Of a stretch of 64,000 bases of DNA, positions 42,101-53,800 are shown in pieces. Within the stretch, counting starts at the first letter, position 1; every line of letters starts with the position of its first letter. Under the pieces are notes generated by a model. It had not been told where the DNA came from and did not search any database. It worked only from the letters and a program-made list of their open reading frames with translations. Position numbers and translations under genes: made by a program. This DNA comes from Flavobacteriales bacterium (GTDB lineage: Bacteria; Bacteroidota; Bacteroidia; Flavobacteriales_F; PHOS-HE28): contig JADJOI010000003.1 of the NCBI GenBank assembly GCA_016713875.1, positions 372,001-436,000 on the forward strand. Direction: 5' to 3'.

Positions 42101-43049
42101 GTGTGCCGACACAGGCGCAGTTGGCGTCCCAGGTGTCGTTGGTGGTGTTGGCATTGCCGTCGTTGCAGGCGGTGCCCGGCAGGGCGCTACCGCCCGGCAC
42201 GCCGAGGCAGTCGATGAGCTGACCCGCGCAGACGCAGTTGGCATCCCACAGGTCGTTGCCGGTGTTGGCGTTGCCGTCGTCGCAGGCGGTGCCCGGCAGG
42301 GCGCTACCGCCCGGCACGCCGAGGCAGTCGATCAGCTGACCTGCGCACACGCAGTTGGCATCCCACAGGTCGTTGCCGGTGGTGGCCAGGCCGTCATCGC
42401 AGGCAGTGCCGACGAGAGCACTACCGCCTGGTACGCCGAGGCAGTCGATGAGCTGACCCGCGCAGACGCAGTTGGCGTCCCACAGGTCGTTGCCGGTGGT
42501 GGCCAGGCCGTCATCGCAGGCGGTGCCCGACAGGGCGCTACCACCCGGCACGCCGAGGCAGTCGATCAGCTGACCCGCGCAGACGCAGTTGGCATCCCAG
42601 GTGTCGTTGCCCGTGTTCGCGTTGTTGTCGTTGCAGGCGGTGCCCGGCAGGGCGCTACCACCCGGCACGCCGAGGCAGTCGATCAGCTGACCCGCGCACA
42701 CGCAGTTGGCGTCCCACAGGTCGTTGCCGGTGGTGGCCAGGCCGTCATCGCAGGCGGTGCCCGACAGGGCGCTACCACCCGGCACGCCGAGGCAGTCGAT
42801 CAGTTGACCGGTGCACACGCAGTTGGCATCCCAGGTGTCGTTGCCCGTGTTGGCGTTGTTGTCGTTGCAGGCGGTGCCGGGCAGGGCGCTACCACCGGGC
42901 ACGCCGAGGCAGTCGATGAGCTGACCCGCGCAGACGCAGTTGGCATCCCACAGGTCGTTGCCGGTGTTGGCGTTGCCGTCGTCGCAGGCGGTGCCCGGCA
43001 GGGCGCTACCACCCGGCACGCCGAGGCAGTCGATCAGCTGACCCGCGCA
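39120..43049 (-). CDS. Giant T9SS type B protein, C-terminal part (after frameshift)
   Basis: About 1308 codons continuing the gene from the 2-bp deletion near 43,047. It encodes repeat units 42-62, a partial 63rd (DCLGVPGGSAQQDACGVCYA), a further D/C-rich segment (CTDCLGVLNGSAMPG), Ig- or SprB-like domains (YCENTGTVTPWVADTAGTFQ, GTAGGSWTGTGVTGSGFDPG) and a type B sorting domain near the end (VFVPQGFSPNGDGVNDTFEV, LKVFDRWGRPVFAQRGYDNS). The stop is 5 bp before the PorP/SprF ATG. It has no start of its own; the methionine frame at 43127 reads out-of-frame repeat. If the deletion is an assembly error this is simply the end of one 5025-aa protein. Confidence 0.85.
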   Translation of the reverse strand, partial: CAGQLIDCLGVPGGSALPGTACDDGNANTGNDLWDANCVCAGQLIDCLGVPGGSALPGTACNDNNANTGNDTWDANCVCTGQLIDCLGVPGGSALSGTACDDGLATTGNDLWDANCVCAGQLIDCLGVPGGSALPGTACNDNNANTGNDTWDANCVCAGQLIDCLGVPGGSALSGTACDDGLATTGNDLWDANCVCAGQLIDCLGVPGGSALVGTACDDGLATTGNDLWDANCVCAGQLIDCLGVPGGSALPGTACDDGNANTGNDLWDANCVCAGQLIDCLGVPGGSALPGTACNDGNANTTNDTWDANCACVGTPVTLDCLGVPNGTALPGTACDDGDSNTISDSYDANCTCVGQPADCLSILGGPNLPGTPCDDGNANTGNDTWSPGCTCIGQLLDCLGVPGGSALPGTACNDGLANTTNDTWDANCTCVGQLIDCLGVPGGSALPGTACNDGDANTGNDTWDANCVCAGQLIDCLGVPGGSALPGTACNDGNANTGNDTWDANCACVGTPVMLDCLGVPNGTALPGTACDDGDSNTISDSYDANCTCVGQPADCLSILGGPNLPGTPCDDGNANTGNDTWSPGCTCIGQLLDCLGVPGGSALPGTACNDGNANTTNDTWDANCTCVGQLIDCLGVPGGSALPGTACNDGNANTGNDTWDANCTCVGQLIDCLGVPGGSALPGTACNDGNANTNNDTWDANCACVGTPVMLDCLGVPNGTALPGTPCDDGNANTGNDTWDANCTCVGQLIDCLGVPGGSALPGTACNDGNANTNNDTWDANCACVGTPVMLDCLGVPNGTALPGTPCDDGNANTGNDTWDANCTCVGQLLDCLGVPGGSAQQDACGVCYANGPSDPLWNTTCTDCLGVLNGSAMPGTACDDGDGCTLNDTWDANCNCIGSHLVVDASFAYAASAYCENTGTVTPWVADTAGTFQSTAGLALDPSTGSIDIGNSAPGTYLITHSIPGTCPAVSADTLSIDTLPDPQWTQPGSICVQQGPVDLAALVTGTAGGSWTGTGVTGSGFDPGVGPGTFAVTYAVLNGSCTAELEQLLLVTPGPLADAGADTTVCGTMVQLEALVLQAGGTWSAPMGCTFDDPTAPNANVAVPSPGTYTFLWTVGQAPCVAIDSVTVVFHEPGTALFVNAGEDQELAMVTNTTLSGQAEPGAEVLWTRIAGEGHLATPDGTTTDVLGLALGTNAFVLTASISGCATSSDTVQVTVLDVFVPQGFSPNGDGVNDTFEVTGIEAFPTNELKVFDRWGRPVFAQRGYDNSWDGRGGNGIPLIDDTYFFVLNLDEERTYNGYLIIKR

Positions 43050-46000
43050 CGCAGTTGGCGTCCCACAGGTCGTTGCCGGTGGTGGCCAGGCCGTCATCGC
43101 AGGTGGTGCCCGGCAGGGCGCTACCACCCGGCACGCCGAGGCAGTCGATCAGTTGACCGGTGCACACGCAGTTGGCATCCCAGGTGTCGTTGCCCGTGTT
43201 GGCGTTGTTGTCGTTGCAGGCGGTGCCGGGCAGGGCGCTACCACCGGGCACGCCGAGGCAGTCGATGAGCTGACCCGCGCAGACGCAGTTGGCATCCCAC
43301 AGGTCGTTGCCGGTGTTGGCGTTGCCGTCGTCGCAGGCGGTGCCCGGCAGGGCGCTACCACCCGGCACGCCGAGGCAGTCGATCAGCTGACCCGCGCACA
43401 CGCAGTTGGCGTCCCACAGGTCGTTGCCGGTGGTGGCCAGGCCGTCATCGCAGGCAGTGCCGACGAGAGCACTACCGCCTGGTACGCCGAGGCAGTCGAT
43501 GAGCTGACCCGCGCACACGCAGTTGGCATCCCAGGTGTCGTTGCCGGTGGTGGCCAGGCCGTCATCGCAGGCGGTACCGACGAGAGCACTACCGCCCGGC
43601 ACGCCGAGGCAGTCGATCAGTTGACCGGTGCACACGCAGTTGGCATCCCAGGTGTCATTGCCCGTGTTGGCGTTGTTGTCGTTGCAGGCGGTGCCGGGCA
43701 GGGCGCTGCCGCCCGGCACACCGAGGCAGTCGTTCAGCTGACCCGCGCACACGCAGTTGGCGTCCCACAGGTCGTTGCCGGTGGTGGCCAGGCCGTCATC
43801 GCAGGCGGTACCGACGAGAGCACTACCGCCCGGCACGCCGAGGCAGTCGATCAGCTGACCTGCGCACACGCAGTTGGCATCCCACAGGTCGTTGCCGGTG
43901 GTGGCCAGGCCGTCGTTGCAGGCGGTGCCTACGAGCGCAGAGCCGCCGGCTATGCCCAGGCAGTCGATCAGCTGACCCGCACAAACGCAGTTGGCATCCC
44001 AGGTGTCGTTGCCCGTGTTCGCGTTGCCGTCGTTGCAGGCAGTGCCCGGGAGGGCGCTGCCGCCCGGCACGCCGAGGCAGTCGATCAGCTGACCAACGCA
44101 GGTGCAGTTGGCATCCCAGGTGTCGTTGGTGGTGTTGGCATTGCCGTCATTGCACGCCGTGCCCGGCAGGGCGCTGCCGCCCGGCACACCGAGGCAGTCG
44201 AGCAGCTGACCGATACAGGTGCAGCCGGGGCTCCATGTATCGTTGCCCGTGTTGGCGTTGCCATCATCGCAGGGTGTGCCTGGTAGGTTCGGTCCACCGA
44301 GAATGCTGAGGCAATCGGCGGGTTGACCGACACAGGTACAATTGGCATCATACGAGTCACTGATCGTATTGCTGTCACCATCATCGCAGGCGGTGCCGGG
44401 CAGGGCGGTGCCGTTGGGGACGCCCAGGCAGTCGAGCATCACCGGCGTGCCGACGCAGGCGCAGTTGGCATCCCAGGTGTCGTTGCCCGTGTTCGCGTTG
44501 CCGTCGTTGCAGGCAGTGCCCGGGAGGGCGCTGCCGCCCGGCACGCCGAGGCAGTCGATCAGCTGACCCGCACAAACGCAGTTGGCATCCCAGGTGTCGT
44601 TGCCCGTGTTCGCGTTGTTGTCGTCGCAGGCGGTGCCCGGCAGGGCGCTACCGCCCGGCACACCGAGGCAGTCGATCAGCTGACCTGCGCACACGCAGTT
44701 GGCATCCCAGGTGTCGTTGCCCGTGTTCGCGTTGTTGTCGTTGCAGGTGGTGCCCGGCAGGGCGCTACCACCCGGCACGCCGAGGCAGTCGATCAGCTGA
44801 CCTGCGCACACGCAGTTGGCATCCCACAGGTCGTTGCCGGTGGTGGCCAGGCCGTCATCGCAGGCGGTACCGACGAGAGCACTACCGCCTGGCACACCCA
44901 GACAGTCGATCAGCTGACCGACGCACACGCAGTTGGCATCCCAGGTGTCGTTGCCGGTGTTGGCGTTGCCGTCGTCGCAGGCGGTGCCCGGCAGGGCGCT
45001 ACCACCCGGCACGCCGAGGCAGTCGATCAGCTGACCCGCGCACACGCAGTTGGCGTCCCACAGGTCGTTGCCGGTGGTGGCCAGGCCGTCATCGCAGGCA
45101 GTGCCGACGAGAGCACTACCGCCTGGCACACCCAGACAGTCGAACAGCTGGCCCGCGCACACGCAGTTGGCATCCCACAGGTCGTTGCCGGTGGTGGCCA
45201 GGCCGTCATCGCAGGCGGTGCCCGGGAGGTCCGATCCGCCCGGCACGCCGAGGCAGTCGATCAGCTGACCCGCGCACACGCAGTTGGCGTCCCACAGGTC
45301 GTTGCCGGTGGTGGCCAGGCCGTCATCGCAGGCAGTGCCGACGAGAGCACTACCACCCGGCACGCCGAGGCAGTCGATCAGCTGACCCGCGCAGACGCAG
45401 TTGGCATCCCAGGTGTCGTTGCCCGTGTTCGCGTTGTTGTCGTTGCAGGCGGTGCCCGGCAGGGCGCTACCACCCGGCACGCCGAGGCAGTCGATCAGCT
45501 GACCTGCGCACACGCAGTTGGCATCCCACAGGTCGTTGCCGGTGGTGGCCAGGCCGTCATCGCAGGCGGTGCCGACGAGAGCACTACCGCCTGGCACACC
45601 CAGACAGTCGATCAGCTGACCGACGCACACGCAGTTGGCATCCCAGGTGTCGTTGCCGGTGGTGGCCAGGCCGTCATCGCAGGCGGTACCGACGAGAGCA
45701 CTACCGCCCGGCACGCCGAGGCAGTCGATCAGTTGACCGGTGCACACGCAGTTGGCATCCCAGGTGTCGTTGCCCGTGTTGGCGTTGTTGTCGTTGCAGG
45801 CGGTGCCGGGCAGGGCGCTACCACCGGGCACGCCGAGGCAGTCGATGAGCTGACCCGCGCAGACGCAGTTGGCATCCCACAGGTCGTTGCCGGTGTTGGC
45901 GTTGCCGTCGTCGCAGGCGGTGCCCGGCAGGGCGCTACCACCCGGCACGCCGAGGCAGTCGATCAGCTGACCCGCGCACACGCAGTTGGCGTCCCACAGG

Positions 46001-47844
46001 TCGTTGCCGGTGTTGGCCAGGCCGTCATCGCAGGCAGTGCCGACGAGAGCACTACCGCCTGGTACGCCGAGGCAGTCGATGAGCTGACCCGCGCACACGC
46101 AGTTGGCATCCCAGGTGTCGTTGCCGGTGGTGGCCAGGCCGTCATCGCAGGCGGTACCGACGAGAGCACTACCGCCCGGCACGCCGAGGCAGTCGATCAG
46201 TTGACCGGTGCACACGCAGTTGGCATCCCAGGTGTCGTTGCCCGTGTTCGCGTTGTTGTCGTCGCAGGCGGTTCCGACCAGCGCGGTGCCGCCGGGGACT
46301 CCGAGGCAGTCGATCAGCTGACCCGCGCAGACGCAGTTGGCATCCCAGGTGTCGTTGCCCGTGTTCGCGTTGTTGTCGTCGCAGGCGGTTCCGACCAGCG
46401 CGGTGCCGCCGGGGACTCCGAGGCAGTCGATCAACTGACCCGAACAGACGCAGTTGGCATCCCAGGTGTCGTTGCCCGTGTTCGCGTTACCGTCGTTGCA
46501 GGCGGTGCCGGGCAGGGCGCTACCACCGGGCACGCCGAGACAGTCGATCAGCTGACCCGCGCACACGCAGTTGGCATCCCACAGGTCGTTGCCGGTGGTG
46601 GCCAGGCCGTCATCGCAGGCGGTACCGACGAGAGCACTACCGCCCGGCACGCCGAGGCAGTCGATCAGCTGACCTGCGCACACGCAGTTGGCATCCCACA
46701 GGTCGTTGCCGGTGGTGGCCAGGCCGTCATCGCAGGCGGTGCCCGACAGAGCACTACCGCCTGGCACACCCAGACAGTCGATCAGCTGGCCCGCGCACAC
46801 GCAGTTGGCATCCCACAGGTCGTTGCCGGTGGTGGCCAGGCCGTCATCGCAGGCAGTGCCGACGAGAGCACTACCGCCTGGTACGCCGAGGCAGTCGATG
46901 AGCTGACCCGCGCAGACGCAGTTGGCATCCCAGGTGTCGTTGCCCGTGTTGGCGTCGCCGTCGTTGCAGGCGGTGCCCGGCAGGGCGCTACCACCCGGCA
47001 CGCCGAGGCAGTCGATCAGCTGGCCTGCGCACACGCAGTTGGTGTCCCACAGGTCGTTGCCCGTGTTGGCGTTGTTGTCGTTGCAGGCGGTGCCCGGCAG
47101 GGCGCTACCACCCGGCACGCCGAGGCAGTCGATCAGCTGGCCTGCGCAGACGCAGTTGGCGTCCCAGGTGTCGTTGCCCGTGTTCGCGTTGTTGTCGTTG
47201 CAGGCGGTGCCCGGCAGGGCACTACCGCCCGGTACGCCGAGGCAGTCGATCAGTTGACCGGTGCACACGCAGTTGGCATCCCAGATGTCGTTGCCGGTGA
47301 GCGCGTTGCCATCGTCGCAGGCGGTTCCGACCAGCGCGGTGCCGCCGGGGACTCCGAGGCAGTCGATCAGCTGGCCTGCGCACACGCAGTTGGCATCCCA
47401 GGTGTCGTTGCCCGTGTTCACGTTGTTGTCGTTGCAGGTGGTGCCCGGCAGGGCGCTACCACCCGGCACGCCGAGGCAGTCGATCAGCTGACCCGCGCAC
47501 ACGCAGTTGGCATCCCACAGGTCGTTGCCGGTGGTGGCCAGGCCGTCATCGCAGGCGGTACCGACGAGAGCACTACCGCCCGGCACGCCGAGGCAGTCGA
47601 TCAGCTGACCTGCGCACACGCAGTTGGCGTCCCACAGGTCGTTGCCGGTGGTGGCCAGGCCGTCATCGCAGGCGGTGCCCGACAGGGCGCTACCACCCGG
47701 CACGCCGAGGCAGTCGATCAGTTGACCGGTGCACACGCAGTTGGCATCCCAGGTGTCGTTGCCCGTGTTGGCGTTGTTGTCGTTGCAGGCGGTTCCGACC
47801 AGCGCGGTGCCGCCGGGGACTCCGAGGCAGTCGATCAGCTGACC
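40563..47844 (-). repeat. Tandem array of 62 coding repeats, 117 bp (39 aa) each
   Basis: Units have the form GQLIDCLGVPGGSALPGT followed by ACNDNNANTGNDTWDANCVCT, with four Cys and an Asp/Asn-rich loop resembling small Ca-binding loops. Counting the protein gives 62 units: 57 of 39 aa and 5 of 41 aa (the GTPVMLD or GTPVTLD variants). 62 x 117 + 5 x 6 = 7284; the array measures 7282, exactly the 2-bp deletion short. Variants alternate: SALVG/SALPG/SALSG, CDDG/CNDN, NDTW/NDLW. Blocks recur at multiples of the unit: the CLSILGG unit at 41,287, 41,878 and 44,222 (spacings 591 and 2344), and a block near 43,141 matches 45,721 for about 500 bp. Confidence 0.95.
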
Positions 47845-50800
47845 GACGCACTGGCACGACGCATTGATCACATCGTTCGCTGTACCGGGGTCGCCGTCGT
47901 CACAGGGAGAACCAGGCTCAGCCTGCCCGCATCCGCACAGTCCTGGAGAGGTCTTGTTGGGGTCGTTCGGACAACCATCGATGCAGTCAGCAGTGCCATC
48001 GGCATCCGTATCCGTATCGGCCACACCACAACCGCAAAAGCCTGGCGCGATCTTGTTCACATCGAATGGGCAGCCATCCGAGCTGTTCGATACATATCCC
48101 ACTGGTTGTGCGCAAGCCAGCACTGAGGTCGCTGGGTCTCCGGCGTTGTCACCGTCCTGGTCCGCATAGTAGAGGATCGCGCTGGTCTCGGTCACTTGCA
48201 CCACCGCGCTGTGCGCTGCGCATCCCGGGCCACCGGCCACGGTATACGTGTATGTGCCGGGGCCATCGACCGCAGGGTCATAGACACCGCTGTGCGCCGC
48301 GTTGGCCGGGTTGTTCCAGCTGCCACCGGGTGCCGGTGTGCCGTTCAACGAATCGATGAGGTTCACGGGCGCCGCGTTGCTGCAGATCGATAGCGAGCCG
48401 TTCGTTCCAGCCCAGGGTGCCTGGGTGATGGTCACATTCGCCGTGGTGCTGAAATCCGGGCACGCGCTGGTGGCCGGAATCGAGTAGGTCACGGTGTAGG
48501 TGGCACCCGTTGAAGTGGATGCGCTGCTGCCCGGTACGATCTGACCCGTTGAACCGTCCAGGGTGAGTCCGGCAGGCGTAGCGGTGAAGCTTCCACCCGC
48601 AGTTCCGCTGAAGGTCACGGCCTGCGGCCCAGTGTTGTTGCAGTAGGGCCCTGCGTATGCGATCGACGCATCGGGGGCCTGCTCGATGGTCAGCGAGGTG
48701 CTCGTGCTGAACGCTGGGCAAACGCCTGAAGCGGGAATGGTATAGGTCACCGTGTACGTGTCGGGGCTGGCCGCGGTGAGGTCCACGTTGCCGGTGGTGG
48801 AGGAGAGCCCGCTGAGCGAAGGGACGGCCGTGAACGTTCCGCCGGTGGTGCCGGTGTGCGTCATCGTCGCCACCGCCTCACTGCTGCAGAACGGTGAATC
48901 GGCATAAGAGATCACTGCCGTGGGTGCTGCCACCACTTCGATCGTGAACCCGTCATGCGATGTGCAAGCGCCCGCGAAGACGTAGTCGAGCGTGTGCAGA
49001 CCTGGTGAAGCGACCGAAGGATCGAAGGCGCCGGTGGTAGTGTTGATCGTGCCGTTCTGGTTCGCATCACTGAACACGCCGCCAGCTGGTGAGGCGATGC
49101 TCGGAAGGATGGGCGCCGAGCCCTGGCAGATGCTCGTGATCGAATAAGCGATGTCGACCGCGGTGGCCTGCACCACCACATCGAATGAGCATGTGTCGGT
49201 GTTCGCACCGTCGCTGGCCGTGTACGTGATCGTCGTGGTGCCGATCGGGAAGCTGCTGGCGGATGGCAGGCCGGCAGTTTGAGAGATGGTCGCGCCCGGG
49301 CAGTTGTCTGTAACGCTGGGTGCCATCCATGATGCCGTTGCATTGCACGCCCCTGGGTTCGCGGTCACCAGCATGTTCGCCGGACATCCGTTGATGGTGG
49401 GCGCGATGTTGTCATTGACCACCACGTTCTGTGCGCAGCTCGCTGAGTTGCCCGCGGCGTCAAAAACGGTCCAGGTGACCACCGTGGTTCCGACCGGGAA
49501 GCTGCTGGGAGCATCGTTCTCGATGCGGAAAATGCTACAAGCGTCAGTTACGACCGGCGCACCCAGAACCACGCCCGTAGCGGAGCACTGTGCGTTCGTC
49601 GTCGTGGTTACGTTGGCAGGGCAAATGATCGTGGGTGGGGTCTGGTCGAGGAGGGTGAGGGGGCTCGTGCAGGTGCTGCTGTTACCGATCAGGTCAGTTA
49701 CTGTCAATGCAACAGCGGACGTGTAGTGGGCAATGATGCTAACGTTGTCAGCACCGTAGTTCATGTTCCTTTCTTCGGCCGGACCGCCACCCACGCGACC
49801 GAAGGCCAATCGCACGGTCTGTCCAGGTGCGATGGTGAGCGATACATCATGGGTCAAGCCACGGGCAGAAAGTCCGCGCAGATCCATCTCCGCATCGGTC
49901 AACCAGCGCTGCGTGTCCGCAGGATCGGACACCAGGGCGTTCGTCAGCGTTGGGCTGGTGGCAATGGCGCTGCCAAAGGATAGTGGTCCCGGACCGTCCG
50001 TATCGAAGTACCACTGGAGCTGGGCCGAACGCGGTGTTGTGTTCGTAAGGCGGACATAGGGCACTTCCATGTCATAACTGACGGTCAGGCCGTGGATAGG
50101 TCTGGTCGAACTATTGGTCAATTCGATCTGCCAGCGAGCCGTATTGCCGCTTGCGGTACGATTGACCGTAAGGCAGCGATCCGGACTGGCGGTTGCGAAG
50201 GACCAGAACTCGTCGAATGTTCCTCCGTTCGCCCCTTGCACACCTACGTTCACGAATCCTGTGGCCGTCTGTTCGTCCGTGGGAGAGCACAGGTTGATGT
50301 CCGTGTTGAAGTCGTTCCGGTAAAGGAGCGCTGTTGTGAGGTCACTACAGGTGGCGCTTGCCGGGATGACGGTATAGGCAAGGGACCCGGCTGGCGTGCA
50401 GTTGTCGGACGACCCATTGTTCACCATGCCAGCGGTAATGGTCGCACTTCCTGACAAATCGATCGGCAGCGTAACAGGAGCACAGACCGCAGTTGGGGGG
50501 GTGTTGTCCGCAACGTTCACCACAAAGGAGCAGCTATCGCTTTGGCCACCTTGGGATACAAGCAGTGTGATCAGGTGCGTTCCGATCCCTCGCGCGGTTC
50601 CCGGAGCGGGCGATTGCGTGACCACCAGACCAGCATTGCCGCTGCAGTTGCCGTTCACCGTGGCGCTGGTGGTATAATCGGGCAGTGCCACTGTGCAGGC
50701 TGTGCCGGCATTGAGTTGTGCAATGAGGTTGGGACACGTGATCGTCGGCGCGTTGGCATCTGCCACATCCAAGCTCCAGAAGCAAGTGTCTTGGGTGAAG

Positions 50801-53800
50801 CTGTCGTCGCGGTGGATCTCCATCAACTCATGCAGGCCAGGAGCGAATGCGTGGTTGGTCTGACCGGTTACGTCCTGCCACACGATATTCCCGGCCTCTA
50901 GGATGAAGGTGCGGTGATCGCTCTCTGTATCAGCATCACAATTGTCGGTGCTTTCGATGGTTGGGAAAGTGTACAGGTGCTCGCAGCTGTTCGGGTCGGT
51001 GTTCACTGCAATGGTGCCCGGACCCGGGCAGTTGTCGAATACCGGCGGATCGCTGTCGATGGTCACCACCGTCATCGGGCATGAACCCATGCGCCCGGAA
51101 GCATCTGTTGCAGTGATACGGATGATGTCGCCGGCTTGCACCAGACTGCCGATCGGGACATCCTGCCCCATGACGGGCGGGTTCGTGCAGTTGTCTGTGG
51201 CGGTGAGGAACATGCCGCTCACGTCGGGCACCTCGGCTTTGCAGGAAACGCCGGCAGGCAGGCTGATCGTCCCGGGACAGGTCACCACGGGATCCTCATA
51301 GTCGCCCACGATGATGCTGAATGTGCACGTGCTCGTGTTGCCCGAAGCGTCCACGGCCTGGTAGGTGACCAGCACGGTATCCGGTGTCCACCAGCCGCTG
51401 CTCGGGCCTGCGATCTGCGTCCAGGTCGGGTTGGGATCGCAGTTGTCGGTGATCAGGGTATCCACATCAGCACCCCAGGGCAGGGTCACGTTGGTGCCGC
51501 ATGCTCCGGGGTCACTGTTGTAGGAGGTGGAGAGGTTGCAGTTGAACACCGGGGCTATGGTATCCAGCACGTTCACCTGCCAGTTGCAGACGGCAATGTT
51601 CCCGGAGGCATCCGAGATGGTGTCCGTGAACGTGTGCGTGCCGGGACCAAGGAGCAGCACCGTTCCACCAGGGAGAATCACATCCTCATCGATCGCGATG
51701 GCCGTGCCATTAACTGCCAGGACATTGCCATTCGAGATGATGTTGACGCCGCCAGGTGCAGGTATTAGGCAGTTGTCGGAGCTCGCGATCAGTGGAACGG
51801 TGTACGCTACCGTGCAGCCCGAGCTCGGCACGTAGAGCGTGGTGAGCGGGGGAGGACATACCGCGGTCGGCGGCTCGGTGTCCTCCACGATCACGGTCGC
51901 CACCGCGCTGGTTTCGGTTCCGCACAGACCTCCATCGATCACCACACGGAAAAGCATGGTGCCGGTGATGCCGGACCAGGCCAGGGTAGCGGAAGTCTCG
52001 GTGATCGGGAGCCAGATGGTGCCGTTGGCGCTGCGCTCCCAGCGCAGAATGATGCCCGAGTGCCCGCTGAGCGTAAGGGTTCCACTAGCCCCGGGGCAAA
52101 AGGTGCCACCGCCAGCGATGCTGCCACCTACCGGCGTGGGCAGGACCACGATGGTGCGCGAATGCGTGTACGTGCATCCACCCGCCACCACTGTGTAGGT
52201 GACCGCGTAGCTGCCCGCAGCGCCGGGCGTGAAGAGGCCCGCCGAGGTCACGTACGGCCCGCCGCTCCAGGTACCGCCGGAGTAGGTGCCGCCCAGGTAG
52301 CGGAGCGCATCCAGATGGAAGCCGGTGTAAAGTGCTGAGCTATGGCGCTGCACCCTGATGAAGCGCGCGTTCGCCGGTACGGGGTAATTCGTCGTGATGA
52401 ACGATCCGCTGGTGGTGCTGTAGGTGGTCGCAGCGCTCCATGTGACTCCATCAAGCGAGCTGGAAACGAGCATGCGCGCCTGGATGAGGTTGGTCTGGCT
52501 GCGCCAAGTGAGGGCAACCGCCTCGCCAACTGTTACCGTATCGCCCAGATCAAGCACTTCCCAACCGCTCACGCTATTGAAGTAGGCACCGAGGCTGTTC
52601 GGAGCTCCAAGGGCCTCCTGGGGAGATGTCACATTCGAGCTGGCGACCACCGAATCCGCGAAGGCCACCAGGTAGTTGTTCAGGTCAACCGGAGCGGAAT
52701 TCGAGCAGAACGGCCCCGGCTGGGCGAAACGCGCCGGGTTGTTGCTCACGCTGCTCCACACCGGATCGGTGAAGCTGGCGGTGAACAAGTTGGTGCCGTT
52801 GGTGCCAGGGTAGGTGTTGCTGCCGAGCGTGAGGCCATCCTCGTACCAGCCGCCTGTGATCACATTGCCATTGCCCACAGCGGCGATCGCCAGGGGCCAT
52901 TCATCATCCGTGCTCAGTTCTCGATCATACCATACAGCTGTGCTGTCGCTGTTGAAGCGCGCGATGCAGATGTCGGAGTTACTTCCGCCGCCGATCACCG
53001 TGCCGCCATCGGTGGTCACCGTACCAGAGAGCGCGCCGGCCACATGGATCTGCCCGTTGCGCCCCACCGACACGTCGTAGCCATCGGCGCCATGCGCAAT
53101 GGAGCTCGACGCGGTGCGCACCCAGTTGGTGGTGCCGGTCGTGGTGCTCAGCGAGGCGAGGAACCAGTAGTCATGCACACCGGTGATCGTGCGTGTGATG
53201 CCACCGGGGAATACGGAACTGTTGTGGCTGTGGCCGGTGATGTACACACCGCTGCAATGCACGGCCACCCCGTTGCACTCGGCGTCCGAGTCGCCCGGGT
53301 TGTCGATCATCCTCACCCAGACGGGTGTGCCGCTAAGGCTCACCGCCGAGGCGAACAGCGCGTTCGTGTTCGTGGTGCTCGCGCTCGTGAGCGATGCGCC
53401 CAGGCTGCTCTGCCACGAGATGGCATTACCCACAGTGCCGCCCACCACGTACACGTTCGAGGCATCTGCGGCAATGCGCTCCGTGAGGATGTCGTCGTTG
53501 GACGAACCCGTCAGCGACCACTGTAATGTGCCTGCGAGGTTGTAGGCGTTGAGGTAGGCGTAGGTCCTGCCAACCACCGCCCCGGAGATCAGGGGCACGC
53601 CGCTCACGGTGGCTTGATGCGTGTATGAACCGTAGGCTACCAATGTGTTGCCCGCGAACACCACGCCGGTGCCTTCATCCCATTGTGTACCGCCGATGTT
53701 CTTCGACCATTGGAATGCGCCCGATGCGTCGTAGGCGGCGATGAAGGCATCGCTCTGCCCGGTATTCGGCAGGCTCAGGGCGGGGATGGCGGCGTCGTTA

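Noticed and set aside
41979..43268. Other long plus-strand frames in the array (also 43153-44286)
   Set aside because: Same cause: a stop-free antisense phase of the 117-bp unit, with low-complexity AVGIPGVVARV-like text.
40563..47844. Possible CRISPR-like or satellite array
   Set aside because: The repeat unit is 117 bp, in frame and encodes a regular protein unit; there are no spacers.
44323..48126. A 1267-codon open frame on the plus strand through the repeat array
   Set aside because: It is the antisense of the array; repeat composition keeps stop codons out of that strand. It has no domain signal, and the minus frame has clear domain structure and export signals.
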